The translations under genes and the position numbers were made by a program. 62,281 nt of DNA from Pedobacter sp. UBA4863 (GTDB lineage Bacteria > Bacteroidota > Bacteroidia > Sphingobacteriales > Sphingobacteriaceae), in NCBI RefSeq assembly GCF_002399615.1, contig NZ_DHDZ01000043.1, forward strand, positions 4,963-67,243, in the 5' to 3' direction. The notes beneath the pieces are model-generated. The model ran no database searches, was not told where the DNA came from, and was given only the letters and a program-made list of their open reading frames with translations. Each line of letters starts with the position of its first letter. Position 1 is the stretch's first letter. Below, piece after piece: positions 62,234 to 62,281 of the stretch.

Positions 62234-62281
62234 TACGTAGCTGTTAAAATTACAGTTTCAGAAACTGTTTAAATTTCAATA

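Overview
The window reads as a low-GC chromosome segment of a Bacteroidota member, most likely family Sphingobacteriaceae (Pedobacter-like). The support is: promoters of the TTG-N19/21-TAnnTTTG type; a split ATP synthase locus without beta and epsilon genes; a PorW/SprE-type lipoprotein next to a class A penicillin-binding protein; GH3, PspC/PadR and YceI genes; many secreted proteins with short signal peptides ending in AQ; and intergenic palindromes of kinds I recall from this phylum. No rRNA, tRNA, CRISPR array, prophage or complete insertion sequence is visible. The genus assignment is inference.

Layout. 1-7.7 kb: a promoter firing out of the left edge, an FMN reductase, an ABC-2 exporter pair, carA, panB, an RluA-type pseudouridine synthase, a lipoprotein, an SDR and a zinc-ribbon protein. 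7.7-10.9 kb: an SSB paralogue, enolase, a DivIC/FtsB-like protein and a secreted protein. 10.9-20.3 kb: a TRIC-like channel, a vWA-like membrane protein, an L,D-transpeptidase, fabG, the agmatine-to-putrescine pair aguA/aguB split by a four-helix-bundle gene, an outer-membrane beta-barrel protein and a nitroreductase. 20.3-31 kb: padR-pspC, a large MG2-like surface protein, a degenerate glycerophosphodiesterase-like protein, an NTF2-like protein, a glutaminyl-cyclase-like M28 lipoprotein, a DUF559 cassette and cysS. 31-37 kb: a 640-bp repeat-rich gap, then mutL, two rhomboids and an EEP hydrolase in one operon, then yceI. 37-49 kb: a single-domain response regulator, a metallo-beta-lactamase-fold hydrolase, recJ, lptB, GH3, DUF1232, an EEP lipoprotein, an M28 peptidase, a DUF4349 lipoprotein, a P4-type phosphatase and a DUF4143 ATPase. 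49-55 kb: the atp operon (Z, a small membrane protein, B, E, F, H, A, G). 55-62.3 kb: sprE/porW-like, PBP1A and uvrC.

Most genes are housekeeping or envelope functions in conserved neighbourhoods. The unusual material is mainly between genes. (a) A REP-like palindrome with a CCCCTAAAGGGG-type core occurs about nine times, often starting exactly at a stop codon; two copies form roughly 31-bp inverted repeats around a DUF559 endonuclease-like gene, and copies supply protein tails. (b) Degenerate tandem arrays with a strict 7-bp period occur at a dozen or so intergenic sites, with a different word at each site. (c) A four-helix-bundle gene bracketed by inverted repeats sits between aguB and aguA. 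(d) Three perfectly spaced 32-bp repeats carrying a palindrome lie at the promoter of a DUF4143 ATPase. (e) A glycerophosphodiesterase-like protein has lost four active-site residues. I see no multi-gene accessory system such as a defence island or a biosynthetic cluster. The best candidates for something undescribed are the DUF559 and four-helix-bundle cassettes and the heptamer arrays.
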